From Perkinsus chesapeaki (lineage: Eukaryota; Perkinsozoa; Perkinsida; Perkinsidae), in assembly GCA_013115145.1 (NCBI GenBank), contig JAAPAO010000345.1:1-37390 (forward strand): 37,390 bases of DNA, written 5' to 3'. Positions 22,939-31,648 of the stretch are shown here, one piece after another (position 1 is the stretch's first letter; each line of letters begins with the position of its first letter). The translations under genes and the position numbers were made by a program. Under the pieces are notes generated by a model. The model did no database searches, was not told the origin of the DNA, and saw nothing but the letters and a program-made list of their open reading frames with translations.

Positions 22939-25900
22939 GTTATCAGAAGATGGTTAAATTCTCCGGATCTCGGAGCCGCCTTCCGAGACCCAGACTTCGA
23001 CGCTCCCGAAGTCACAGACGATGTGGTCGACATGCTCCTCTCTATGTTTCTCGACTTGGACCGGATGGGCGTAGGTGCCGCTCAAGTGCGCACTGCCCTA
23101 GGAGGCTGGGCCGCTACCGTGGCTGACAAGCTCCCCCCTAACCGCGCCGCTGATGGTACGGCGGAGTCGGTCGCCTATGGGGTGGCGGTATTCTCTATCT
23201 TGGTCCATGTCGGACAAATACATGGTTGTCCCATGGAATGGTTGCTATGGTTCTCCGCGGCCCTGGCGACGATGGTGGTGAAGCGGTGCTTCAGGTTGCA
23301 GCGTTGCCTGCCGATGGGCAGCGACAGAACCTACGTGGAAGCCTTCCTCGCTGCTCGCACAGGTGTACTATCTGAGCCTCCTCGGAGTACCCTCGATGCC
23401 GAGGTGGTGAGCCGCCCCGGCCGCCGTGCTGGCGCTGAGGTGTCTAGAAAGTCCGAGAACGTTTACAAGCTCCCGCTCGAGACCGAGGACTTCCAAGGAG
23501 GAACCATCAACCTTCCGTATGCTGCGTTCAAGAAGAATGTTCAGACGGCCATCAAGTTCTACGGTATCGCGTCTGAAAGAGATGCCTTGCTGTACCTCTT
23601 CAGGCATCTGTCGAAGGACCTCCGTTGGGAGCTGGTATCGCTAGCTGGGGTGGACAACCCTCCTTTGGCGACGGTGTGGAGACTGCTGGACGACAAGTTC
23701 GGACACGGCGACACCCCCGGTACCGTGGCCAACAGATGGGAGGCGTTCGCCCAGGGCGAGGGGGAGTCAGTGTCAGACTTGTATACTCGTCTACTAAGGG
23801 AACGGTCGCTTTACTCGCAAGTGGCTGGGACGCAGCTCCCTCCGGCAGTGGTGGCCGCCAAATTCGTGTCGGCCCTTGCACCCGGGCTGCGAGACTCTCT
23901 CGAAACAGCATGGGGTCGCGCTCTCGGAGACTTCACCGTCGAGCAAGTCCGAGAACACGCCTTGTTCTATGAGGGAAAGCACACATCCGATGAGATCGCG
24001 GGTACGGATAAGGGCTCCAAGAACAGGAAGGCCAACAACAGCTCTCACCCCAACGGTAAACCTGTTACTGGACCCGCATTGGCGGCTGGATCTGGGAGTG
24101 GACAGCCTCGAAGCCAGCCCAGTCAGCCAACACAGGCTCCGAGCGGACAGCGCGGTGGCGCTACTAGCGTTCGCTGTAAATACTGCTCCGAACGCGGATA
24201 TAAGAAAGCCGATAAGCATTCTGATGCGTCTTGTTGGGAGAACCCGGTGAATGCAAGCAAACGGCCTCCGTGGTTCAAGCCCCTAGAAGGACGTGCCCCG
24301 AGAGCGTCCGGCCCTACCAGCTCGGCCGTTGTCGAGGCAGGTAAGACCTTCATGACGTGCTCCAAGAGTGGCCAGGGCCTGATCGGGATCGAGGCCTTGC
24401 TCGAGGACGGCCTGACGCCAAAACGGTTACCGACATTACTGCTACTGGATACTGGCAGCGAGTACACACTGGCCTCTTCCCAGCTACTCTCGGCTTTGGG
24501 CGTCGAAGTTGTTTCGTATGAAAGCCCGATGGTTCTGGCGGCTGCTGGGGAGGGTGGTACAATCACTGTCATTGGCGAGGCAACTCTATCAGTGCTGGTT
24601 TATGGTGACGATGGTAAGTGGTACAGGTTCCACTTGGTTGCCCACGTAGCGGTCGACCTTAACCCTATGGTGGCGGAAACCTCGTCCATCCTGCTTGGCC
24701 TTAACGCTATGCGAAACATGGGTGCACAAATTGCGGTGGGGGACGCGTCGGTTTTCCTGAAGGCAATGGACGTTAACGTGAAACTGACGCGGTGGGGCGC
24801 TCCCTCTGCCCTTACCACGGCCCCCCACCCTGTGCCCAGTGCCCAACCCGTGGGTCTCGATAATATTCCCCTGCCTTCCAAGGAGGAGATTACCCGCCGG
24901 CTCCATGGCTGGCGTTTCCCTCAGGTTGAAGTCGAGCTAAAACCGGGTGCGGTTCGTCCGTGTCCTAGGCGGCCTTATGCATGCGGCACAGTAGAGATGG
25001 CCGCCATGGAAATGATTGTGGAGAACTTGGAGAAGGACGGTGTTGTCCGGCGTGTGTCACGTGCCGAGATTGACGAATTGGAAGCTTGGGTAAATCCCGC
25101 GTTCCTGGTCCCGAAGTCTACTCGCGGTGACTATGACGAATTAGCCCCCGATAACGTCGAGAAACAATACAGGCTTGTGATCGACGCTCGGGGTATTAAC
25201 GAATGCGTGGCCGAGCTCCCCTCGGTGTGGAAAACCTACCAAACCACTCCTAATCAGTGTCTATCGGAGGTTCCATCTGGGCCGATATTCTTTGGCAGCG
25301 TGGATATCCGGAGCGCTTACTACAATCTCAGATATGCCGAAGGTAGCCGGAAGTACTTCGCTTTCAGTTACTATGCCGCCGACGGGGCAGTGGCCTACGC
25401 TATTCATGAGAAGATGGTCATGGGGTTCAAGGGTTCCAGTTTCCACTGGGGATACGCTGCTTATACGCTGATGGCAAGAGCCCTTCCTGAGGTGTATCGG
25501 AGCGACGGTCCGAGCCAGGTTATAATATATGTTGATGACATTCTAGTCTGGGCTCGTGATCGGGCTCGTTGCGCCAAGATCATGGAATTGATAACCCTTA
25601 TCTTCGAGACTGTCGGAGCCGAGGTGCCCGCGAAGAAACAGAAAGGGCCGGCCACCGAGCTTGACTTCATTGGCCTGCATCTTCAACAGGATGGGTTCAG
25701 CGTGTCTGAGTCGACCTTGGACGAGCTCCGCCAAGCACTCCGAGACCCTCCTACAACGCTGCGGGGTCTGCGAACTAAGCTTGGCCTATGTCAGTTTTGT
25801 CGCGCCCTATGGAATGCCAAGCCCGCTGCCGCAGAGGAGAGCCTGTCACACCTCATCGCTCCGTTCACGGCAATAATCGGGCAAATGACTACCGAGAAGA

Positions 25901-28416
25901 GTCGCAAGGGGGCGAAGATACCGTGGAATGATGGGCTGCAGCAGGTGTGGGTACGCCTGCAACAGTCCATGGGTAATGGTTTTACCTATTATCACTCGCT
26001 CGATCACGAGCCCGAGGGACTCCAGTTCGTTATAACCGCGGACGCTTCCCCGGCGGCAGGAGCTGCCGTGCTCTGGCGAATGAGCAGAGATGCATTCCTC
26101 AAGCACAAGGACGAGATCTCAGCATCATGGTTGGCCGAGAATGGTCAGCTGATAGGCTTCTTCACGCACCGTTGGAACGCCGCAGAGCAGAACTATGATA
26201 TCGCTTGCAAGGAGCTTCATATTATTTGCCATGGGTTGGCATACTGGAGGCAGCTGCTGTTGACTTACATAATGCACCATCCCCGCGGTTCCAAGGATGC
26301 GTCGACCGGGAGAATCGTGGTCTTTTCCGATTCTTCAAGCGCTTTGGGTAAGCTGGCAGCGAGATCGGACATGACTCGGTACCAACCCGACGCCCGCCAG
26401 GTCAAGAGGTGGTTGGGATGGTTATCACTGGTCATGGAATTTGATCACGCCGAATTGGAGTTCTGCCACATCCCAGGTCGATTGAACGGGTTTAGCGATC
26501 TTCTATCCCGCTTGGTCGACAACGGTCGGCGTTATGTGCCTGAAGGCGGCGGCAACCCGGTCGTTCTTGTAACGGTCAGGGCCCCTGCTCAGTCGCCGTC
26601 CGATAGGGAGCAGGCGCAAGAGGAGCTTGCCCGTATCTTGTGTGATGATGGGGTGAGCTCCGAAATGAGCGAGCTGCAGAAGGCCGACGGGGAGACCAGA
26701 GTCCATGGTGCGTCGTTGGCCGAGTATCACCGACACTTCGGTAACGAGGCAGACCTTCCTCGTGGTGCGGCCGAGGCAGTACAGCTTGGGCTCATATCTT
26801 GTATCGAGGGGCTGGTTATGACAGTGGCCGACGTAAATGATGGAGGCGAGGTACTGGTACCTATAATTCCTGTGGGGGTCATTCCCGGTCTACAAGCCTT
26901 CATCGGTACCAACGTCGACACGAACTGGTCTATCCGAGAATGGTTGTTATTCTGTGTTCATGAGCTGGGGGGACACGGAGGCTACCATCACCTGCGCATG
27001 AAGCTTGTAAGCCGCGCGTGGTGGCCTTCGCTTCTCCGGCAAGCTCAGCGATGGGTGCAATCATGTGATTATTGCATGCAGCAGAAGGCCAGCAACAGAC
27101 TTAAGCTCATGTCAGCACCCCGCATAGCGCGGGGACTGATTGACCTGTCTCTACGAGGTAAGTATATCGCCTTGGATCACGGTTACCCAAGCTCGTCTCC
27201 GACATGGATTCCGGCACTGGACCCCAAGGCCAAAGCCTTCCTGGTCATCACGTGCGTCGCCACGGGGTTCACGGTTGTGCGTGCTGTCTCTGATGTCACT
27301 GGTGAAACGACAACTAGAACTCTGTTCGAGCATTGGGTACCGTACTTGGGCATCCCCTGTGGAGTCATGGGTGACAACTTTATGGACACCCCTTCGTTGA
27401 GAAAGTCGTTGGCGGCTTGTGGGGTGCGGTTCTTGCCGACGCCACCATGGGCGCCTTGGGCCAACGGCAGCGCGGAGGGCCGCGTGGGCAGGGTCAAGCG
27501 CCTGCTACCGTCTATAAGGATACCATGGGATCAGGCCCTTCCTCAAGTCCAATTACTGATGAACACCCACAAGCGCTCATCTGGGTTCTCGTCGTCGGAG
27601 TTGATGTATGGTACTACTATCAGGTGCCCGTCCGATGCGGTACTGGATGCCGTGTTGGAGCCGACGAGGACGCCCACGGATGAGCTGCAAATCCTGGCCG
27701 ACTCTTCAGAGGTCCCAGCTGAGCTGCAAAAGGTTCTATCGCACTCGGTGGGGCGGGCCGGATTGGCGACGCTATACTCGCATATTCGCGATGATGTTCG
27801 CGCACTGGCCCACCGCACGGGCCGCCTCCCCGTTGATGGCGAGCTCGTGGTCTGGAGAAGGCCGGGTGCGCAGCCGATCGAGGGCCACATCCGTCTAGTA
27901 TCCGGTGTTAACGTGGCTGATGGACCTTTCACCTACCTCGGAAAACTCACTGGTCACACTACTCGTATGGTCCCGTTGGGGGCCGGCGAGGAATTTTCTA
28001 TCTCCGTTTCTCCGGCTCATCTTGAGCCCCGTGCAGAAGCAGTCGATTGGAATAGACCTGCCGTTGCAACCGAGATCACCATACCCTCCTCTGCGGTGGC
28101 TCCTGGCGACATGTTATTGGTAAGGCTCGCAGACGGAGGGGACGTTATCGGTAGGGTGACTGCTGATGACACCGATCAGTCCGACGAGTCCGCTTTCTTG
28201 GTGCATGTATATGACTCTCCTGATGGCACGGCTTTCTGGCCCGTCTGGCTATCGAAGGATGGTGAAACATACGCGTCAGAGACGCCAGTTGACGGCGATG
28301 TGCCTCTACAGCGGTTGGCAACGAGTGGACTAAGGCGCATCTCGTTAACTGACACGGGTAGGCTCCGGGAAGCCACTCGTCAAGATCTACTCCAAGCGGG
28401 TTATCTATCCGGGTAG
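22831..28416 (+). CDS. Gag-Pol polyprotein of Ty3/gypsy retrotransposon, 1861 aa
   Basis: Single ORF for all retrotransposition functions. Gag-like region about residues 200-400 (ends FTVEQVREHALFYEGK), then an odd zinc knuckle C449-x2-C-x10-H-x4-C, aspartic protease LLLLDTGS (540-543), reverse transcriptase (RLVIDARGIN, VDIRSAYYNL, MGFKGSSF, catalytic YVDD at 900-903), RNase H (ITADASPAAG, D1071; later VVFSDSSSALGKL) and integrase. Integrase has the HHCC zinc site (H1377 to CDYC at 1412) and catalytic D1449, D1515 and E1549, with 33 residues between the last two. No chromodomain is seen. Protease-RT-RH-IN order makes it Ty3/gypsy, not copia. Codons 1-36 lie in the 5' LTR. No stop or frameshift separates Gag from Pol, so the Gag:Pol ratio must be set by another route, such as protein turnover or partial processing. 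Confidence 0.93.
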   Translation: MDAQSSTISGAYAVPSNQGEVELHPVNERFEPTDTAVIRRWLNSPDLGAAFRDPDFDAPEVTDDVVDMLLSMFLDLDRMGVGAAQVRTALGGWAATVADKLPPNRAADGTAESVAYGVAVFSILVHVGQIHGCPMEWLLWFSAALATMVVKRCFRLQRCLPMGSDRTYVEAFLAARTGVLSEPPRSTLDAEVVSRPGRRAGAEVSRKSENVYKLPLETEDFQGGTINLPYAAFKKNVQTAIKFYGIASERDALLYLFRHLSKDLRWELVSLAGVDNPPLATVWRLLDDKFGHGDTPGTVANRWEAFAQGEGESVSDLYTRLLRERSLYSQVAGTQLPPAVVAAKFVSALAPGLRDSLETAWGRALGDFTVEQVREHALFYEGKHTSDEIAGTDKGSKNRKANNSSHPNGKPVTGPALAAGSGSGQPRSQPSQPTQAPSGQRGGATSVRCKYCSERGYKKADKHSDASCWENPVNASKRPPWFKPLEGRAPRASGPTSSAVVEAGKTFMTCSKSGQGLIGIEALLEDGLTPKRLPTLLLLDTGSEYTLASSQLLSALGVEVVSYESPMVLAAAGEGGTITVIGEATLSVLVYGDDGKWYRFHLVAHVAVDLNPMVAETSSILLGLNAMRNMGAQIAVGDASVFLKAMDVNVKLTRWGAPSALTTAPHPVPSAQPVGLDNIPLPSKEEITRRLHGWRFPQVEVELKPGAVRPCPRRPYACGTVEMAAMEMIVENLEKDGVVRRVSRAEIDELEAWVNPAFLVPKSTRGDYDELAPDNVEKQYRLVIDARGINECVAELPSVWKTYQTTPNQCLSEVPSGPIFFGSVDIRSAYYNLRYAEGSRKYFAFSYYAADGAVAYAIHEKMVMGFKGSSFHWGYAAYTLMARALPEVYRSDGPSQVIIYVDDILVWARDRARCAKIMELITLIFETVGAEVPAKKQKGPATELDFIGLHLQQDGFSVSESTLDELRQALRDPPTTLRGLRTKLGLCQFCRALWNAKPAAAEESLSHLIAPFTAIIGQMTTEKSRKGAKIPWNDGLQQVWVRLQQSMGNGFTYYHSLDHEPEGLQFVITADASPAAGAAVLWRMSRDAFLKHKDEISASWLAENGQLIGFFTHRWNAAEQNYDIACKELHIICHGLAYWRQLLLTYIMHHPRGSKDASTGRIVVFSDSSSALGKLAARSDMTRYQPDARQVKRWLGWLSLVMEFDHAELEFCHIPGRLNGFSDLLSRLVDNGRRYVPEGGGNPVVLVTVRAPAQSPSDREQAQEELARILCDDGVSSEMSELQKADGETRVHGASLAEYHRHFGNEADLPRGAAEAVQLGLISCIEGLVMTVADVNDGGEVLVPIIPVGVIPGLQAFIGTNVDTNWSIREWLLFCVHELGGHGGYHHLRMKLVSRAWWPSLLRQAQRWVQSCDYCMQQKASNRLKLMSAPRIARGLIDLSLRGKYIALDHGYPSSSPTWIPALDPKAKAFLVITCVATGFTVVRAVSDVTGETTTRTLFEHWVPYLGIPCGVMGDNFMDTPSLRKSLAACGVRFLPTPPWAPWANGSAEGRVGRVKRLLPSIRIPWDQALPQVQLLMNTHKRSSGFSSSELMYGTTIRCPSDAVLDAVLEPTRTPTDELQILADSSEVPAELQKVLSHSVGRAGLATLYSHIRDDVRALAHRTGRLPVDGELVVWRRPGAQPIEGHIRLVSGVNVADGPFTYLGKLTGHTTRMVPLGAGEEFSISVSPAHLEPRAEAVDWNRPAVATEITIPSSAVAPGDMLLVRLADGGDVIGRVTADDTDQSDESAFLVHVYDSPDGTAFWPVWLSKDGETYASETPVDGDVPLQRLATSGLRRISLTDTGRLREATRQDLLQAGYLSG

Positions 28417-28444
28417 TCGGGTATTGATGGTGCCCGAGCTTTTC

Positions 28445-28458
28445 GGGAGGGGGGATGC
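28445..28458 (+). promoter_or_regulatory. Polypurine tract of the retrotransposon
   Basis: The purine run GGGAGGGGGGA lies between the ORF stop (28416) and the 3' LTR (28459), where the plus-strand DNA primer is expected in LTR elements. Confidence 0.75.
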
Positions 28459-28788
28459 TGACGCGTATGGATGTCGTCACTACCTCCCTCCGCTATGTAC
28501 GTGCGTTTAGCTCGGTCCCCCTTTTTATGGCCGCGTCACGCGTCGTGCGTCATCGAACGCGCGGGCGGGCGCTGGTGGTCGGAGACGGCATGGAAGTTGA
28601 TGATCGCCTGTGCGCTGTCTCATTATATTGTTCATGTAAAGTCTTAGCTACCGTTTTTAGCCTTTTACTCTCATCTTCTGATGGACGCTCAGTCCTCTAC
28701 TATAAGCGGTGCCCACGCGGTGCCCTCTAATCAAGGGGAGGTTGAGTTGCATCCAGTTAATGAGAGGTTTGAGCCAACCGATACGGCA
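28459..28788 (+). repeat. 3' LTR
   Basis: 330-bp copy of the 5' LTR with two substitutions. Its internal ATG (28681) opens the same leader but runs into a stop in the host flank after 38 codons. Confidence 0.95.
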
Positions 28789-28792
28789 AAAG

Positions 28793-29262
28793 GGTAAAGA
28801 GCACTTGCACTTTCTTGGAGTCTTCCTGAGTGTAAGAGCAGCGGAGGTGTGTTGTACACATACCGCAGGGTTAGCGCATAGCAAGCTTTAACGCATAGCC
28901 TTAGTTACTGTAGACGCGTAATGAGGGCTGTAGTTACTACTAGTCTCGGAGGCCTCATGGGTAGCCCGAACCGCTCATGTCGCCAAGATGAGTTGATAGC
29001 TAGTCTCTGCTACGTGCTCGTAGCTACGTGCTCGTGGCTACGTGCCGCCGCTTGCTAGTAACTGCGAGCTGCCCGACTGGGTTCTCCCACTGCACGTGTA
29101 CCTCCACCAGTTGAGCGGGTCCCCCCTCCTCGGAAATTGACGTAAGGTCGGATAGAAGGAGGTCAGGTAGTTTAGCGGCGCTAATAGCGCGTCAGGCATG
29201 TAGCCTGGTACATCACTCGTAAGTTCTTCGTTATATTACTGCATGGCATTGATCTCGCAACC
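28793..29262. other. Spacer between the two mobile elements, no gene supported
   Basis: About 470 bp. Near 29008-29047 there are three imperfect 14-bp units (CTACGTGCTCGTAG, CTACGTGCTCGTGG, CTACGTGCCG). No coding signal is seen. Confidence 0.4.
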
Positions 29263-29264
29263 TA

Positions 29265-29455
29265 AACCCCGTTACAAAATTATAGAACATTCATATTTTT
29301 TGAGATAACTTTGGAGTCAGAACGTTTTTCGACTTCAAATCTCGTATGTAACCCTCTAACGACATTCCATGACAGAAAGTTATATATTTGACAAATTTCT
29401 CGCTCGCCCTGGTATGGTATCTGAAACGGTCATGATCAGCGCGGTTACACAATAA
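29265..29455 (+). repeat. Left terminal inverted repeat of the Tc1-type element
   Basis: 191 bp, exact reverse complement of 30629-30819. The inner copy of the transposase-site-like motif is altered by one base on this side (AATAAAAG instead of AATAATAG), which is where the match ends. Confidence 0.95.
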
Positions 29456-29538
29456 AAGAACATTTTCAGTTACTCGTAAATTCGCACTATAATTCAACAG
29501 TGTATAGAGTAAAGACAAAGCTACTCACACAATAGGAA

Positions 29539-30600
29539 CTAACAATACTTGGTGGGGCCGCCCTGACACTTCATGACTTCAACTAAGCGCTTTCTCATCG
29601 AACTCGTGAGACCACTTATATCCTCTTCCGTTAAGCTGTCCCACGCCTCAAAAATTGCTTTCCTCAATTCGAATCTATTCTCATATGGACCCTTCCCATT
29701 TCCATAAACTGCCTGGGCCAGCCTCCCCCAGCAATGTTCAATGCAGTTCAGGTCTGGACTGATTGCCGGCCAGTCCGTGTATTGCACTTGTTTTTGGTGG
29801 AGCCATTCTCGGGTCGAAACAGACACGTGAGGTCTTGCATTGTCCTGCTGGAAGGTATAATGGATGCCCTGCTCCTCTCCCTCCTCCAGGAAAGGCAAGA
29901 GATCCATTTCCAGAATAGATTGATAAACTTCACTGTCCATGTTACTTTCCACCTCTACCAGTGCAACTTTGTGCCGACCGGAAATGGCACCCCAAACCAT
30001 CACAGAGCCACCGCCGTAAGCTCGCTTGGACATTGTTGGCTTATCTCGTCCAGGGAACGCCCAGCAGTGGCGTAGACGGTCTGGACCGTCCAAATTGAAG
30101 CGCTTCTCATCGGAGAAGATCCATGTGGAAAAGTCGGTTCCCGAAGCAAGGTGCTCAGAGGCAAAACTCACACGCGCTGCTTTGTGGGTAGCTGTCAGTT
30201 TCGGAGTAGTCTTGGGCTTGATGAAGTGAGCTCCGGTCGACTTCAGGAATCGCCTCACCGTTTGATACGACACACCGAGATGACACTTTCTGACGATGTT
30301 TCGACATGTGGCCTTCGGAGTCTTGGCAAACTCCCTCAGAATCGCCCGCTTTTGCCTCGCAGTCAATGACGCCTTTCTCCCTCGAGTCTCTTTTTCCTTT
30401 GGGTGCTCGTTATCTGGTTTCTTAGACAAGATCTTTGTCACTGTTGGCCGCGAAACTCCATGGCACCTTGCGATCTCTTCGTGAGTGTATCTTGGCTTCC
30501 CGCTCGATATTTTAACCCTACCCATGTCGTATATGAGTTCCTGTGTCCGCTTGGATACCGATCTAGCTCTAGGCATAAGCGAGTGAACACTTGGTGGCAC
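29539..30600 (-). CDS. Tc1 family transposase, DD34E, 353 aa
   Basis: Cut-and-paste transposase, single exon. The N-terminal half holds two helix-turn-helix DNA-binding units (YTHEEIARCHGVSRPTVTKI; later RKCHLGVSYQTVRRFLKSTG) joined by a basic ETRGRK hook. The catalytic part has IFSDEKRF (first Asp), QQDNARPH (second Asp) and SPDLNCIEHCW (Glu); exactly 34 residues separate the last two, the Tc1 hallmark rather than DD34D mariner. GGGSVMVWGAIS is also typical. The first ATG gives 353 aa; a start nine codons in (MPRARSVSKRTQEL) would suit the family's usual length of about 340 better. No stop or frameshift is present, so the enzyme is probably functional. Confidence 0.95.
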   Translation of the reverse strand: MPPSVHSLMPRARSVSKRTQELIYDMGRVKISSGKPRYTHEEIARCHGVSRPTVTKILSKKPDNEHPKEKETRGRKASLTARQKRAILREFAKTPKATCRNIVRKCHLGVSYQTVRRFLKSTGAHFIKPKTTPKLTATHKAARVSFASEHLASGTDFSTWIFSDEKRFNLDGPDRLRHCWAFPGRDKPTMSKRAYGGGSVMVWGAISGRHKVALVEVESNMDSEVYQSILEMDLLPFLEEGEEQGIHYTFQQDNARPHVSVSTREWLHQKQVQYTDWPAISPDLNCIEHCWGRLAQAVYGNGKGPYENRFELRKAIFEAWDSLTEEDISGLTSSMRKRLVEVMKCQGGPTKYC

Positions 30601-30628
30601 AAGACGACAAATTTGGACAAATGTTCTA

Positions 30629-30819
30629 TTATTGTGTAACCGCGCTGATCATGACCGTTTCAGATACCATACCAGGGCGAGCGAGAAATTTGTCAAATAT
30701 ATAACTTTCTGTCATGGAATGTCGTTAGAGGGTTACATACGAGATTTGAAGTCGAAAAACGTTCTGACTCCAAAGTTATCTCAAAAAATATGAATGTTCT
30801 ATAATTTTGTAACGGGGTT
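30629..30819 (-). repeat. Right terminal inverted repeat of the Tc1-type element
   Basis: 191 bp, identical to the left repeat in reverse complement. It lies just upstream of the transposase start and therefore also holds its promoter. Confidence 0.95.
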
Positions 30820-30821
30820 TA

Positions 30822-31648
30822 GGAGGACAGTCGAAGAACCAATGGATCGTACTCTCCATAGTCAGGGGACAAGTAGCCGATATGAGCGATGTAAGTTAGC
30901 GGTCTTGCGCAACAGGATTGAGATTCCTGGAGCAATCTATTACTCAGCATGGCGTAGCTTACCACCTGGCACTAGGAGTGTAGTGTGTGTCGAGATGGGG
31001 GGGCTTTCGTTAAACAGGAGGCTGCGACTTTGCAAGTCTTGTGCAGCACAGGTATCACTGGAAATCCCTCGCTTCGTTTTCTCTAGTGTCATACAGTATC
31101 ATTATGACATTTGAATTGCGCTACGAGCCTTAAGCCGATCAACAAAAAAGGTTAAACAGAGAACCGGGCTGCCAGTTCTGACCAGCACGGGCTCTCGGGG
31201 TCGAATGAGTGATATACGTCATTGCCCCATTACAGACCTTCCTGAGTGCCATGACCAAGACTTTCGCATTCCCACACTTTTGTTGGGTGAGTTAACCCCT
31301 CAAGCTCCAATGGAAAGGTTTGTTTTCGGCTCAGTGCCCCCTGTATAAGTTATAGTACATGTATTACACTTCAGAGCCACATCTCTTCAGCATTCCTTTG
31401 GTTCCGAATGGTCGGTTTCACTTGCAGCAAAAAACAGTCTGGGGATTCACCGGTGCAGTGTAATTAGTTGCGGTGAACGAGTCGTCGAATTAAAAGGATG
31501 AAAATGCATTGACATGCTTGAAAGGCCTCGGAGCATTCGACATATATTCATGGTCAAAACAGCGGAGGACTCCTAGTGTTCAAGTTTTCGAAAAATTTCT
31601 TAACGCCCCTGTTGTAACAGAATCGATGACGGTACTCGGTCTACGGTG
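30822..31648. other. Intergenic, no gene firmly supported
   Basis: A plus frame from 30842 to a CAG/GTATCA donor-like site at 31050 reads as plausible protein (AVLRNRIEIPGAIYYSAW...) but has no motif I recognise and no matching second exon. The remainder would include the promoter and any 5' exon of the WBP2-like gene. Confidence 0.3.

Larger units (their letters stand above)
22605..28792 (+). mobile_element. Full-length Ty3/gypsy LTR retrotransposon with 4-bp target duplication AAAG
   Basis: The element proper spans 22609-28788 (6180 bp) and is flanked by AAAG on both sides (22605-22608 and 28789-28792). The LTRs are 330 bp, begin TGACGC and end CGGCA, and differ at two positions only (22692 A/28542 G; 22864 T/28714 C), 99.4% identity. 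A purine-rich tract (GGGAGGGGGGA) sits directly before the 3' LTR. One uninterrupted ORF encodes Gag, protease, reverse transcriptase, RNase H and integrase in Ty3/gypsy order. Everything points to a recent, possibly still active copy. Confidence 0.95.
29263..30821 (-). mobile_element. Intact Tc1-type transposon, 191-bp perfect TIRs, TA target duplication
   Basis: The element spans 29265-30819 (1555 bp) and is flanked by TA on each side (29263-29264, 30820-30821). The inverted repeats 29265-29455 and 30629-30819 are identical over 191 bp, beginning AACCCCGTTACAAAATTATA. Each repeat carries two related motifs, GTTACAAAATTATAGAACAT at the outer end and GTTACACAATAATAGAACAT at the inner border, an IR/DR arrangement as in several Tc1 elements. 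The internal transposase gene is open. Perfect repeats plus an intact ORF mean recent insertion. Confidence 0.95.
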
